A model generated the notes under the pieces. That model was given only the letters and a program-made list of their open reading frames with translations. It was not told the origin of the DNA and searched no databases. From an uncultured Prevotellaceae bacterium (GTDB lineage Bacteria > Bacteroidota > Bacteroidia > Bacteroidales > Bacteroidaceae), in the NCBI GenBank assembly GCA_900315455.1, contig OMZE01000009.1:21588-85587 (forward strand): a DNA stretch of 64,000 bases, read 5' to 3'. Made by a program: the position numbers and the translations under genes. Shown here in pieces: positions 54,150 to 63,250 of this stretch. Numbering within the stretch: the stretch's first letter is position 1; each line of letters begins with the position of its first letter.

Positions 54150-54273
54150 ATCACCGAGTATCGTTTCATTCCCTGATATAAAATAGACAATGATTTTAGC
54201 AGAATATTGCATGACATCCACCTTGTATTTGGATACTTTAACCAACTTTTTTAGTTATTAAGCAGGGTGGAAA

Positions 54274-54305
54274 TTGCAATAATAGAAAAATTATTAGTAT
54301 TTTTG
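54274..54305 (+). promoter_or_regulatory. Promoter of the TonB receptor / ECF-S operon
   Basis: ATTG (54273-54276) and the -7 box TATTTTTG (54298-54305) are 21 bases apart. The ATG of the receptor is 82 bases downstream. Confidence 0.6.
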
Positions 54306-54320
54306 CCCATGAACAATTCA

Positions 54321-54334
54321 TTGAGCATGCTCAA
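54321..54334. promoter_or_regulatory. 14-bp perfect palindrome, candidate Crp-like operator
   Basis: TTGAGCATGCTCAA reads the same on both strands and lies about 16 bases after the -7 box, near the expected start of transcription, between the divergent Crp-like and TonB receptor genes. TTGAN6TCAA-like half sites are the size bound by Crp/Fnr dimers. Confidence 0.6.
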
Positions 54335-54386
54335 CCTAATTCATTTGGAGAAAATTGTAGTATTATTACTATAAAAGTATAAGGAA

Positions 54387-56270
54387 ATGAAGAAATTACT
54401 CTCTGTGCTTGCATGCATCATGACAGGCACATTCATGACAGCGCAAACCACAGACTCACTGCAACTGCAAGAAGTGGTGGTGACAGGCGCACGTCATGCC
54501 ATCGATGTGAGGCATCTGCCCATGACGGTGACCGTAATCGGACGGGAAAAACTGACCGAACAGCATCAGGCATCAGTATTGCCCACAGCAATGCAACAAG
54601 TGCCCGGACTGTTCGTGACCAGCCGTGCGATGACAGGCTACGGCGTGTCGACAGGCGCTGCCGGCGGCATCAACATGCGTGGCATCAGTGGCGGTGCCGG
54701 CCAACTGTTGGTGCTCATCGACGGACATCCACAGTATCAGGGCATCTACGGCCATCCCATCTCCGACAGTTACCAGAGCCTGATGGCCGACCGCGTGGAA
54801 GTGCTGCGAGGCCCTGCCTCGGTGCTCTATGGCAGCAATGCCATGGGCGGTGTGCTGAATATCGTCACCCGGAAAATGCACGGGGATGGCGTGAAGACCA
54901 CCCTCGACCTTGGCGCAGGGAGTTACGGCACCCTGCAGACCGAGGCCACCAATCAGGTGCGCAGTGGGAAATTCACATCTACTGTCTCTGCACAATACAA
55001 CCGCACCGACAACCACCGCAGCCGCATGGGCTTTGAGCAATATGGCGGATATATGAAACTGGGCTATGACCTCAGCACACACTGGAACGCCTACGTGGAT
55101 GCCGACATCACACATTTCAATGCCAGTTATCCCGGGGCGGTGAGCAGTCCGCTCTACGATGCCAACCAATGGATTACGCGCGGCATGGTGTCGGCAGCCG
55201 TGGAGAACCACTACAGCCGCACAAGCGGTGCCCTTAGCGTATACTCCAACTTCGGCAGACACAAGATTGACGACGGCACAAGCGACCCCGCCAAGCCCAC
55301 CCAGCGCTATTTCCGCTCGAAAGACGCGCTCACAGGCATTTCCTGGTATCAGTCGTTCGTGGTAGGCGACATGCTCTCGCCCACACATGGCCGACTCACT
55401 GTAGGAGCAGACTATCAGCACATCTACGGCCATGCCTATTATACCTCGAAACAGACAGGCGAAGTGCTCGACACGCCCAACAAGCAGAGCGGCAAATCCT
55501 ATCGCAACGAGATAGCCGGATATGTGGACTACCGCCAAGACCTGTTGGGATGGCTCACCCTCGATGCCGGAGTGCGTGTAGACCATCACTCCATCACCGG
55601 AACGGAGTGGATACCGCAGGCAGGTGTGGTGGTGCGCCCCATCGCTACCGGCGAGGTGAAGGCGATGGTGAGCAAGGGATTCCGCAACCCCACCATGCGC
55701 GAGATGTATCTCTATCCGCCATCCAACGAAGACCTGGAGCCTGAAAGGCTGTGGAATTACGAACTCTCCTGGCGGCACCGGCTCGGCGCGCTCACCTATG
55801 GTGCCAACCTTTTCTATATCAAAGGCGACAACATGATACAGACCATGCCCGTAGACGGCAAGCCCAGAAATGTGAACACCGGCGAGATAGAGAACTATGG
55901 TGCTGAACTGGAACTCGCATGGCGCGTCAACGGCCATTGGGCATTGAGCACCAACCACTCACTGCTCCACATGGAAAATCCCGTTGTGGCGGCGCCCACC
56001 TACAAGGGATTCCTCGGGGTAGACTACCGCTGCTGCAAATGGACGGTGAACGCCGGACTGCAATACATCAACGGACTCTACACGGCTGTAGGGAACAACG
56101 AAAAGAAGGAGAACTTCTGTCTGCTCAACCTTGCCGTCGACTATGCCCTTTGCAAGAACATCAGCCTCTGGGCACGTGGCGAGAACCTGCTGGCGCAAGA
56201 ATACGAGATCAACCTCGGCTATCCTATGCCCCGTGCCACCTTCATGGGTGGCGTGACACTGAATTTCTAA
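54387..56270 (+). CDS. TonB-dependent receptor (BtuB/FepA-like, small-molecule type)
   Basis: 627 residues with signal peptide (MKKLLSVLACIMTGTFMTAQ). There is no CarboxypepD domain; the mature protein opens with the TonB box region (LQLQEVVVTGARHAIDVRHL) and plug (QVPGLFVTSRAMTGYGVSTG, VEVLRGPASVLYGSNAMGGV, LNIVTRK), then a 22-strand type barrel ending MGGVTLNF. This resembles vitamin B12, siderophore or heme receptors more than SusC-type glycan receptors. With the ECF-transporter S component 26 bases downstream it most likely brings a vitamin-like or metal-bound compound across the outer membrane. Confidence 0.88.
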   Translation: MKKLLSVLACIMTGTFMTAQTTDSLQLQEVVVTGARHAIDVRHLPMTVTVIGREKLTEQHQASVLPTAMQQVPGLFVTSRAMTGYGVSTGAAGGINMRGISGGAGQLLVLIDGHPQYQGIYGHPISDSYQSLMADRVEVLRGPASVLYGSNAMGGVLNIVTRKMHGDGVKTTLDLGAGSYGTLQTEATNQVRSGKFTSTVSAQYNRTDNHRSRMGFEQYGGYMKLGYDLSTHWNAYVDADITHFNASYPGAVSSPLYDANQWITRGMVSAAVENHYSRTSGALSVYSNFGRHKIDDGTSDPAKPTQRYFRSKDALTGISWYQSFVVGDMLSPTHGRLTVGADYQHIYGHAYYTSKQTGEVLDTPNKQSGKSYRNEIAGYVDYRQDLLGWLTLDAGVRVDHHSITGTEWIPQAGVVVRPIATGEVKAMVSKGFRNPTMREMYLYPPSNEDLEPERLWNYELSWRHRLGALTYGANLFYIKGDNMIQTMPVDGKPRNVNTGEIENYGAELELAWRVNGHWALSTNHSLLHMENPVVAAPTYKGFLGVDYRCCKWTVNAGLQYINGLYTAVGNNEKKENFCLLNLAVDYALCKNISLWARGENLLAQEYEINLGYPMPRATFMGGVTLNF

Positions 56271-56296
56271 ATCAAACATAACAAACCATTTACAAC

Positions 56297-56797
56297 ATGG
56301 AAAAAAGTGTAAAACTCTACACCCTGAATTATGACGAGGTGAAGACCTATCTGTGGGCAGCGTTTTTCGTAGCCTGCAACATGGTGCTGCCTCAAGTATG
56401 CCATCTCATCCCACAAGGCGGTATCATACTGGCGCCGCTGTCGCTGGTGATTCTCGCCGGAGCCTATAAACTGGGATGGAAAGTGGGACTGCTGGCAGCC
56501 GTGGCTTCACCTCTGGTGAACCATCTGGTTTTCGGACTTCCCGCCTGGGGCATGCTGCAGGTGATGACACTCAAACTGGTGGCAATTGCCTTGGTGGCAG
56601 GACTGACAGCCAAGCATTTCAAGAAAACCACACTGCCTCTGCTCATCGGCGTGGTGCTGGCAGCAGAAGTGCTCGGTGGACTTGGTGAACTCGCCCTCAC
56701 CGGAGGCATCACCGCCACCATCGCCGACTTCACCATCGGCTGGCCAGGACTGTTGCTGCAGGTCATCGGTACCTACCTCGTCTGCAAGTACCTGTAA
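56297..56797 (+). CDS. ECF-transporter S component (substrate-binding membrane subunit)
   Basis: 166 residues with five or six membrane helices (TYLWAAFFVACNMVLPQVCH, GIILAPLSLVILAGAYKLGW, MTLKLVAIALVAGLTAKHF, LPLLIGVVLAAEVLGGLGEL, LLLQVIGTYLVCKYL). The size and the compact loop arrangement fit S components of energy-coupling factor vitamin transporters. No A or T subunit gene lies here, so it would share a module encoded elsewhere. Pairing with the TonB receptor gives a two-membrane uptake path. Confidence 0.72.
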   Translation: MEKSVKLYTLNYDEVKTYLWAAFFVACNMVLPQVCHLIPQGGIILAPLSLVILAGAYKLGWKVGLLAAVASPLVNHLVFGLPAWGMLQVMTLKLVAIALVAGLTAKHFKKTTLPLLIGVVLAAEVLGGLGELALTGGITATIADFTIGWPGLLLQVIGTYLVCKYL

Positions 56798-56829
56798 CCC
56801 TCAAGAGGCCATCCTTCATCACCAACACA

Positions 56830-58308
56830 ATGCCCAAACTTGCCATCACTCCGACACTGCGATATATAGCCATCATCATGGCTGTAATGTCTGTGTCGTG
56901 CTTCTCCCGGGCAGAAGAACAACCACCACTGGCGGTGAAGCCTTTGCCCACGGCCAGTCAGGTGGCATGGCAGCAACTGGAGACCTATGCCTTCATCCAC
57001 TTCGGGCTGAACACGTTTGAAGACCGTGAATGGGGATATGGCGACGCGTCGCCAAGCCTCTTCTCCCCCACCCGACTCGATGCCCGACAATGGGCAAGGA
57101 CCTGCAAGGCTGCCGGTCTGCGTGGCATCATCATCACCGCCAAGCATCACGATGGCTTCTGCCTCTGGCCCACGATGTATACCGACTACAGCGTGCGCAA
57201 TAGCGCGTTTCGCGACGGCAAGGGAGATGTGTTGGGCGAACTGGCAGAGGCCTGCCGTGAAGAGGGGCTGAAGATGGGGGTGTATCTCTCGCCGTGGGAC
57301 CGCCATCAGGCGTTCTACGGCACTCCTTTTTATATGGAATACTACATCCATCAACTTGAAGAGTTGCTCACCCGCTATGGTGATATCTTCGAGGTGTGGC
57401 TCGATGGAGCCAACGGTGGTGACGGATGGTATGGCGGAGCACGGGAGAAGCGAACCATCGACCGGCGCACCTATTATGACTTTGAACGCATCCACCAGAC
57501 CATCCACCGACTGCAGCCCCACGCGGTGATATTCTCCGACGCGGGCCCAGGCTGCCGCTGGGTGGGCAACGAGAAGGGGTATGCCAATGCCACGAACTGG
57601 TCGTTTCTGCGCATCAACGAGATATACCCTGGTTACGACAAGGCCGAGGAGTTGCAGGGCGGACATGCCGATGGCGACACCTGGGTGGCTGCCGAATGCG
57701 ACGTGTCGATAAGGCCGGGATGGTTTTACCATGAGAAAGAAGACAGCGAGGTGAAGACCACAGACCACTTGGTAGACCTCTACTACCGCAGCGTGGGCCA
57801 CAACGCCACCCTGCTGCTGAACCTGCCCGTAGACCGCGAAGGATTGATTCACCCCATCGACTCTATGCGCCTCATCGACTTCCATGCGCGCATTCAGAGA
57901 GAAATGTCGACCAACCTGCTCCGTGATGCCAAGGTAGATGCCAAGGACGTGAGAGGTCCTTCATTTGCCGCCCGACTGGCAGCCGATGGGCAGTTTGACA
58001 CCTACTGGGCCACTCCCGATGGGGTGGCATCATCAATGCTGGAGTTCAGACTGAGGCGTCGCACCACCATCAACCGACTGATGCTGCAAGAGTATATCCC
58101 TTTGGGGCAAAGGGTGAAACGGTTTGTGGTGGAGTATCACGACGGCAAGACATGGAAAGCGGTAGACTGTGCTGAAGAGACCACTACCGTGGGTTACAAA
58201 CGGCTGCTGCGCTTTGCCGATGTGGAGACTAACCGGATAAGGGTGAGGTTTGAGGAGTCGCGTGGCCCACTCTGCATCAGCGAGGTGGGTGCTTACTGGG
58301 CGAGATAA
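56830..58308 (+). CDS. Alpha-L-fucosidase (GH29) with C-terminal carbohydrate-binding domain
   Basis: 492 residues. A signal peptide or lipid anchor precedes residue 30 (IAIIMAVMSVSCFSRAEE). The GH29 catalytic domain runs to about 350: FIHFGLNTF, GIIITAKHHDGFCLWPT, GMGVYLSPWDRH-type strand (KMGVYLSPWDRHQ) and the nucleophile Asp192 in FEVWLDGANGG. The last 130 residues resemble an F5/8-type C (CBM32-like) domain. It removes terminal fucose from host or plant glycans in the periplasm. It lies 32 bases after the ECF-S gene, so it may share the transcript though its function differs. Confidence 0.92.
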   Translation: MPKLAITPTLRYIAIIMAVMSVSCFSRAEEQPPLAVKPLPTASQVAWQQLETYAFIHFGLNTFEDREWGYGDASPSLFSPTRLDARQWARTCKAAGLRGIIITAKHHDGFCLWPTMYTDYSVRNSAFRDGKGDVLGELAEACREEGLKMGVYLSPWDRHQAFYGTPFYMEYYIHQLEELLTRYGDIFEVWLDGANGGDGWYGGAREKRTIDRRTYYDFERIHQTIHRLQPHAVIFSDAGPGCRWVGNEKGYANATNWSFLRINEIYPGYDKAEELQGGHADGDTWVAAECDVSIRPGWFYHEKEDSEVKTTDHLVDLYYRSVGHNATLLLNLPVDREGLIHPIDSMRLIDFHARIQREMSTNLLRDAKVDAKDVRGPSFAARLAADGQFDTYWATPDGVASSMLEFRLRRRTTINRLMLQEYIPLGQRVKRFVVEYHDGKTWKAVDCAEETTTVGYKRLLRFADVETNRIRVRFEESRGPLCISEVGAYWAR

Positions 58309-58315
58309 AAAACTC

Positions 58316-59137
58316 CTAAATATCTATTTGTAGAAGAGGATATTTTTCTTTCAGGGCCATGGCCTTAAGCCGGGTGCTTTCGAGGAAAGAACGATATGCT
58401 TCTGAATCGGGATGGAAAGGCCGATGCGCCAACGCCTCCTTCACGGGGCGCCATTCGTCTAAAAAACGGCGTGCCTCTTCGCTGAAGTATGTTTCTACCA
58501 AACGCTCCCAGATATACTCTACTGCCTGGTCTGACGGATGGAGCATGTCGGGCTGGTAGAACCTATAGTCGCGCAACTCGTCGTTGACAATTTCATAGGC
58601 AGGGAAATAACCAACGGTCTCCGGCATCTCATTCTGAACTTGCTGGGCGGCAAGCAGCAATACCGCTTTGGAAAGGGCGCTGCCATGAAAACCATACTTG
58701 GCATAACGTATCGGACTGACGGTGATGACCACCTTGGCCTGAGGGCAATGGCTGGCGACCAGGTGGATGCAGCGGCGAAGGTAGGCGGCACACTGACCGA
58801 CAGAAAGTTGTTGTTCGAGAAACAACCGCTGCGGCCGTTTCTGACAATTATCCACTATCTCGCCGGTTTCCTTCAACACATATACCCTATTGGTGCCCAA
58901 GGTAATGAAAACCACCCGAAAATCGCGCTCTTCTTCTGAAAAACATCGTGTCAGGCTGTGATAGACGCTGGCCGGATTATACATCACGCCATAAGGATTG
59001 ACCGTGACACGGAACTGCTCTTGCAGGAAACGCCTCCCGATGCGGTCGGCAAAGCACGACCCCACAAACAGCATCTTCTCGAAGGGGGAAATGTGAAAAG
59101 AAGGACTGGGTATATCGACAATGGTCCGAAATTGCAT
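58316..59137 (-). CDS. GSCFA-domain protein (SGNH-like hydrolase family)
   Basis: 273 residues from ATG 59137 (MQFRTIVDIPSPSFHISPFE); upstream codons are ambiguous. The signature GSCFA lies at 26-30 (LFVGSCFADRIG), with the likely nucleophile Ser27, and a late DMLHPSDQA supplies the Asp/His pair typical for SGNH-type esterases. VVFITLGTNRVY holds a second conserved block. Family members (PF08885) are common in Bacteroidota; an esterase role on glycans or lipids is assumed, not shown. It converges with the fucosidase gene, with only 7 bases between stops. Confidence 0.88.
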   Translation of the reverse strand: MQFRTIVDIPSPSFHISPFEKMLFVGSCFADRIGRRFLQEQFRVTVNPYGVMYNPASVYHSLTRCFSEEERDFRVVFITLGTNRVYVLKETGEIVDNCQKRPQRLFLEQQLSVGQCAAYLRRCIHLVASHCPQAKVVITVSPIRYAKYGFHGSALSKAVLLLAAQQVQNEMPETVGYFPAYEIVNDELRDYRFYQPDMLHPSDQAVEYIWERLVETYFSEEARRFLDEWRPVKEALAHRPFHPDSEAYRSFLESTRLKAMALKEKYPLLQIDI

Positions 59138-59261
59138 GATAATGAGAATGATGATGAGTGAAAATGTAAACTTCAGATTGCAAACATACAAAAAAAGTGG
59201 TTTTTCCGTCTTGTTGATTAACTTTTATTAACCAATCAGTGTAAATAAATCATCAAATGTT

Positions 59262-59291
59262 TTTGAGTTTTAAAATAAAGATATAATTTTG
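59262..59291 (+). promoter_or_regulatory. Promoter of the small outer-membrane barrel gene
   Basis: TTTG (59262-59265) and -7 box TAATTTTG (59284-59291) are 18 bases apart. The leader to the ATG at 59412 is about 115 nt long. Confidence 0.6.
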
Positions 59292-59411
59292 CACCCGATT
59301 TGGATAACGACTGTGTTTATTTGATTCCAGACAAACGTGTCAGGAACGAAACATTGACATGAGGAACTGGACAGACAGTCATAAGTTGAATTTTTAAAGA
59401 AAGGTAAAAAG

Positions 59412-59936
59412 ATGAAAAAGTTTTTTATGATTTTGGCATCGACCGTTATGGCCATGAGTGTAAACGCACAAGTATATGTGGGTGGTGGTATTGGTGTATC
59501 AACCACTGGTGGTGACAACACCGACGACGTGACCTCTTACAAGTTCGTGCCTGAGATTGGCTACACCATCAACAGCGAATGGGCAGCCGGTATGGCTTTC
59601 GGCTGGGAAGGCAGCAACAAGGGTGGTGCCAAGACCTTCAGCATCAATCCTTACGTGCGCTACAACGTCATCAATGGCAAGGTAGTGAATGTATTCCTCG
59701 ATGGTAGCGTGGAGTTTGGCCACAAATACAACGCTGGTTTCGACGACGACTTCTTCGGTGTTGGTCTGAAACCGGGTGTTGCCTTCAAGGTGAATGAGAA
59801 AATCAGCGTGGTGACCCACATCGGTTTCATCGGCTATGAGCACTGGAAGAACAAGCCCAGCAAGAACAGCGTGAACTCATGGGGTGTAGACGTAGACGGC
59901 CGCAACATCATCCTCGGCATCTACTACAACATCTAA
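59412..59936 (+). CDS. Small outer-membrane beta-barrel protein (OmpX-like)
   Basis: 174 residues with signal peptide (MKKFFMILASTVMAMSVNAQ). The rest is a pattern of amphipathic strands of an eight-strand barrel (VYVGGGIGVSTTGG, KFVPEIGYTINSEWAAGMAF, GLKPGVAFKVNEKISVVTHI, NIILGIYYNI). Such porin-family proteins are abundant in Bacteroidota; function is not known from sequence. It is a single-gene unit with a good promoter and a strong terminator, which suggests high expression. Confidence 0.85.
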   Translation: MKKFFMILASTVMAMSVNAQVYVGGGIGVSTTGGDNTDDVTSYKFVPEIGYTINSEWAAGMAFGWEGSNKGGAKTFSINPYVRYNVINGKVVNVFLDGSVEFGHKYNAGFDDDFFGVGLKPGVAFKVNEKISVVTHIGFIGYEHWKNKPSKNSVNSWGVDVDGRNIILGIYYNI

Positions 59937-59960
59937 GACAAGTTTCTAACAACTTTATAA

Positions 59961-59993
59961 ACGAGGGGTTGACCAATCAGGTCAGCCCCTCGT
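59961..59993 (+). terminator. Strong terminator of the small barrel gene
   Basis: 14-bp stem ACGAGGGGTTGACC / GGTCAGCCCCTCGT (one G:U) with a 5-nt loop, followed by GCTTTAT. It starts 24 bases after the stop. Confidence 0.8.
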
Positions 59994-60084
59994 GCTTTAT
60001 CCATACTTTTATAGCCTAATCAACTGTATTGCTTAGTTTATCAGCAGACAGAAGCATCCAGCATATTTCTGGTTTTATTCTTTT

Positions 60085-61533
60085 TCAACAAAACAAATCA
60101 TCCAAAGTAATTTGCTGGTTTACATCACTGATATGAGTGTTATTTGCAATGCCATTCGTGGTAACCATTACAAACTGGACAGAATGCGTCTTTGCATGCT
60201 GCTTGCTATTTAGGAAAGCCTCAATCTTGTTGCCTACTTCTTTTTCATATCGTTTGTCTATAGCAAATTCGTGTTCGCTGAACTTCATTTCGCATATATA
60301 GTCGGTACGTTCACCTTTCCATTCCAATACAAGATCAATCTGACATGTATCACCACTTGGTGTAGGACCTCGCCAACAATAGTTGCGGCTAATAGTCGCT
60401 ATACGCAGTTTGTCCTTCATCTGCGGAAGGTGCTCTATACAAAGAATTTCAAAAGTATTGCCTGCCCATGTATAAAACGTAGGTGTACGCTGTATAGTAC
60501 GCCAGTTTCCAGCATCTATACCCTTGCCATATATGAAATGAAGGTAGAACATAGAGAAGAAGTCTTTCAACTGATATACTGTCTCAACGCGTTCCTTACC
60601 ATAGCGAGGATATTCACGTATAATGCCAGATTCATGCAAGTTGTCAAGGATCTTGCTGAAAGTCCCACCAAGTTCTATGCCGACGGCTTCTGCAAGTTCA
60701 CTTCGTGTCATGCCGTAGAACTTAGTTCCAAGCGCTTTAACTATATCGACATATCGTTCAGAAGTGGCATAAAGACCTGTGTATACATCTTTGAATTCTT
60801 GGTTGATACGCTCGTCCTTAAAGAAGAAATCATCGATGTTTTCCGACATGTTTTTTTCGTTGTCCATGCGGTCAAGATAATATGGAATTCCGCCTAAAGC
60901 CATGTAGGCTACAGCCATCTCGTAACGTGAGAGATGGAATCCATGGCTCTTGAAATACATTTCACATTCTTTTAGCGAAAAAGGAAGCAGACGGATGGTT
61001 CCAGTAAGGCGACCATGCAATCCTCCGTAATCACGGATGACATTATCGAGCATCCAACTAGTGGCTGAACCGCAAACAACAAGGACGATATTACGTTGGC
61101 GATCTGCCCATGAATTCCAGAAATACCCCAATTCCGTAATCATTTCTGAGGATTGCGGACCTGCAAGCCAAGGCAACTCATCGAGGAACACCACACGCCG
61201 ACTGATTTGGACTTTTTCCAAACATTTCTTAAGCAATCTGAATGCTTCGCGCCAATTAGTAGGATGAGGTGTGTCATCAGGCATGCCGGAATCAAGAAGG
61301 CTCTCATAGAAATGGTCAAGTTGTGTTTGTTTATACGATTTCGCATCCTTGCCCTTGATGTATGAACCTATAGCGCGAAATGTTATATTTTCCTTATACA
61401 CCTCTTCCACGAGGTAAGACTTACCAACACGTCTGCGACCATAGATGGCCACAAATTCTGACTTGGACGATTTCAAGAATCTCTCCAATCTCTTGATTTC
61501 CTCTTCTCGACCTATAATGCTCTCGTATACCAT
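60085..61533 (-). CDS. AAA ATPase with C-terminal DUF234 / nuclease-like domain
   Basis: 482 residues. The ATPase part has Walker A GRRRVGKS (32-39), Walker B VVFLDELPWLAG (D118-E119) and a sensor-like CGSATSWMLD. A winged-helix segment follows (about 270-330: MTRSELAEAVGIELGGTFSK, ILDNLHESGIIREY). The last 120 residues carry CQIDLVLEWKGERTDYICEM followed by KF, the D ... ExK spacing of a PD-(D/E)xK nuclease fold, as seen in the DUF234 family. These stand-alone ATPases are common in Bacteroidota and archaea; the cellular role is unknown. A perfect 18-bp inverted repeat lies at its promoter. Confidence 0.87.
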   Translation of the reverse strand: MVYESIIGREEEIKRLERFLKSSKSEFVAIYGRRRVGKSYLVEEVYKENITFRAIGSYIKGKDAKSYKQTQLDHFYESLLDSGMPDDTPHPTNWREAFRLLKKCLEKVQISRRVVFLDELPWLAGPQSSEMITELGYFWNSWADRQRNIVLVVCGSATSWMLDNVIRDYGGLHGRLTGTIRLLPFSLKECEMYFKSHGFHLSRYEMAVAYMALGGIPYYLDRMDNEKNMSENIDDFFFKDERINQEFKDVYTGLYATSERYVDIVKALGTKFYGMTRSELAEAVGIELGGTFSKILDNLHESGIIREYPRYGKERVETVYQLKDFFSMFYLHFIYGKGIDAGNWRTIQRTPTFYTWAGNTFEILCIEHLPQMKDKLRIATISRNYCWRGPTPSGDTCQIDLVLEWKGERTDYICEMKFSEHEFAIDKRYEKEVGNKIEAFLNSKQHAKTHSVQFVMVTTNGIANNTHISDVNQQITLDDLFC

Positions 61534-61554
61534 ACCTATTACCTATTTTTGTTG

Positions 61555-61562
61555 CAAAGATA
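61555..61562 (-). promoter_or_regulatory. -7 box (TATCTTTG) of the ATPase gene
   Basis: Minus strand TATCTTTG lies 22 bases before the ATG at 61533. The expected -33 position falls on the edge of the inverted repeat at 61586. Confidence 0.6.
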
Positions 61563-61585
61563 CAAATTTATCACTAATCCGATTC

Positions 61586-61633
61586 GAAAAATCAGCCATT
61601 TTCAAAAAAAATCCTGAAAATGGCTGATTTTTC
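61586..61633. promoter_or_regulatory. Perfect 18-bp inverted repeat upstream of the ATPase gene
   Basis: GAAAAATCAGCCATTTTC (61586-61603) and its exact complement (61616-61633) are 12 bases apart. It abuts the -33 region of the ATPase promoter and could be an operator, a cruciform, or an attenuating hairpin of an upstream transcript. The rest of 61634-61917 is AT-rich and holds only the promoter of the next gene. Confidence 0.6.
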
Positions 61634-61840
61634 TACCTGGACCTCAATTCTAAAAAAATCATTTCAAGAAGAGGATGAAGCCCTCTGAATCGGGTTGCAC
61701 GTTATTTCCAAAAGAATGGTTTTACCCCATTCAACATAATAACAAGCGGGAAAACGAATCAAAAACGCCGTCCCAATGATCTGCCGTCCCCATGACATGA
61801 AATAGACAATTCAAATAAAAAAGGAGGTTTTTCCGTCAAT

Positions 61841-61874
61841 TTGCAGTGAAATAGAAAAAGATTGTGTATTTTTG
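61841..61874 (+). promoter_or_regulatory. Promoter of the phenylacetate-CoA ligase gene
   Basis: TTTG (61841-61844) and -7 box TATTTTTG (61867-61874), 22 bases apart. The start at 61918 lies 43 bases downstream, which excludes the longer frame beginning at 61864. Confidence 0.6.
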
Positions 61875-61917
61875 CAACTTGAAAGGAGAAAAAGCCGACA
61901 GTATCACAATCAACACA

Positions 61918-63231
61918 ATGGAATACTCATCCTTTTTACACCCAGAATTAGAGACGATGCCGGAAGACGCGCTTCGTCAGTTGCAGTTGGAACGACTCCA
62001 GAAGACCGTCAGACACTGCATGAACTCCCCTTTCTATCAAGAGAAGTTTGCCGAATTGGGCATCACCGTAGACGACATCAAGACTCTTGATGATGTGCGC
62101 AAACTGCCTTTCACGACAAAAGACGACCTGCGCGAGCATTATCCCTTCGGTCTTGCCTGCGTGCCCCTACGCGACTGCACCCGCCTGCACTCCTCGAGCG
62201 GAACGACAGGCAACCCCACCGTGGTGCTACATACCGAGCGCGACCTGGAGGAATGGGCAAAAGCCGTGGCACGATGCCTGTGGATGGTGGGCTCACGCCC
62301 GGAAGACGTGTTCCAGAACTCTGCCGGATATGGTATGTTCACCGCCGGCCTCGGTTTCCAATATGGCGCAGAGAAACTGGGCATGCTCACCGTGCCCGCT
62401 GCTGCCGGCAACACCACCCGCCAAATCAAGTTTATCCGCGACTTCGGCACCACGGTGCTCCATGCCATCCCCAGTTATGCCTCACGTATCTATGAAGTGA
62501 TGCGCGAAGAGGGCGTTGACCCCCGCCGCGACACGCAACTGCGTGTGCTCTGCATCGGCGCCGAACCCCATAGCGAGGAACAGCGCAAGCGTATCGAGGA
62601 GAACTTGGGTGTGAAGGCCTACAACTCGTATGGTATCTCGGAGATGATGGGTCCTGGCGTGGCCTTCGAGTGCCCGGAGCAGAACGGTCTGCACATCTGG
62701 GAAGACTATTTCATCGTTGAGGTGCTCGACCCCACTACATTGGAACCGGTGAAGGAAGGCGAGTTGGGCGAACTGGTGCTCACCACCATCAACCGCGAGG
62801 CCATGCCCCTACTGCGCTACCGCACCCGCGACCTCACCCGACTGCTCTCAGGCAGTTGCCCCTGTGGAAGAACTCACCGCCGCATCTCACGCCTGCAAGG
62901 CCGCAGCGACGACATGATTATTCTGAAGGGCGTGAACATCTTCCCCATCCAGATAGAGAAGATTTTGCTGAAGTTCAAGGAATTGAGCACCGACTACCTC
63001 ATCACGCTGAAGACAGAGAACGGCAACGACACGATGACCATCGAGGTAGAGTTGCGTGAGTTGTTCACCGACGACTACCAACGGCTGCAGTCGCTCACCC
63101 GTGAGATAACCCGTCAGTTGAAAGACGAGATATTGATTACGCCGAAGGTACGCCTGTTGTCGAAAGGCAGCATCAAGACCTCTGACGAGAAGAAAGCAGT
63201 GAGAGTGCAAGATTTCAGAAAGTTATTCTAA
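61918..63231 (+). CDS. Phenylacetate-CoA ligase family protein
   Basis: 437 residues from ATG 61918 (MEYSSFLHPELETMPEDALR). It is an adenylate-forming enzyme: the AMP/ATP loop LHSSSGTTGNPTVV (near 95), a late YGISEMMGPGVAFEC and the C-terminal hinge GRSDDMIILKGVNIFP. It activates an arylacetic acid (phenylacetate or an indole- or hydroxyphenyl-acetate) with ATP and CoA. With the ACT-domain gene 19 bases downstream it makes the pair common in gut Bacteroidota, where it is often linked to indolepyruvate oxidoreductase genes; those are not in this window. Length is normal for the family. Confidence 0.93.
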   Translation: MEYSSFLHPELETMPEDALRQLQLERLQKTVRHCMNSPFYQEKFAELGITVDDIKTLDDVRKLPFTTKDDLREHYPFGLACVPLRDCTRLHSSSGTTGNPTVVLHTERDLEEWAKAVARCLWMVGSRPEDVFQNSAGYGMFTAGLGFQYGAEKLGMLTVPAAAGNTTRQIKFIRDFGTTVLHAIPSYASRIYEVMREEGVDPRRDTQLRVLCIGAEPHSEEQRKRIEENLGVKAYNSYGISEMMGPGVAFECPEQNGLHIWEDYFIVEVLDPTTLEPVKEGELGELVLTTINREAMPLLRYRTRDLTRLLSGSCPCGRTHRRISRLQGRSDDMIILKGVNIFPIQIEKILLKFKELSTDYLITLKTENGNDTMTIEVELRELFTDDYQRLQSLTREITRQLKDEILITPKVRLLSKGSIKTSDEKKAVRVQDFRKLF

Positions 63232-63250
63232 CCTCAAATCTTTATACATC

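Noticed and set aside
54306-54386. Cobalamin or other vitamin riboswitch before the TonB receptor
   Set aside because: The leader is only about 75 nt and shows no conserved box; a palindromic operator explains the region better.
54573-55958. 461-codon open frame on the minus strand
   Set aside because: Antisense to the BtuB/FepA-like receptor; composition of a shadow frame.
56773-57885. 370-codon open frame on the minus strand
   Set aside because: Antisense to the fucosidase and ECF-S genes, which have clear motifs.
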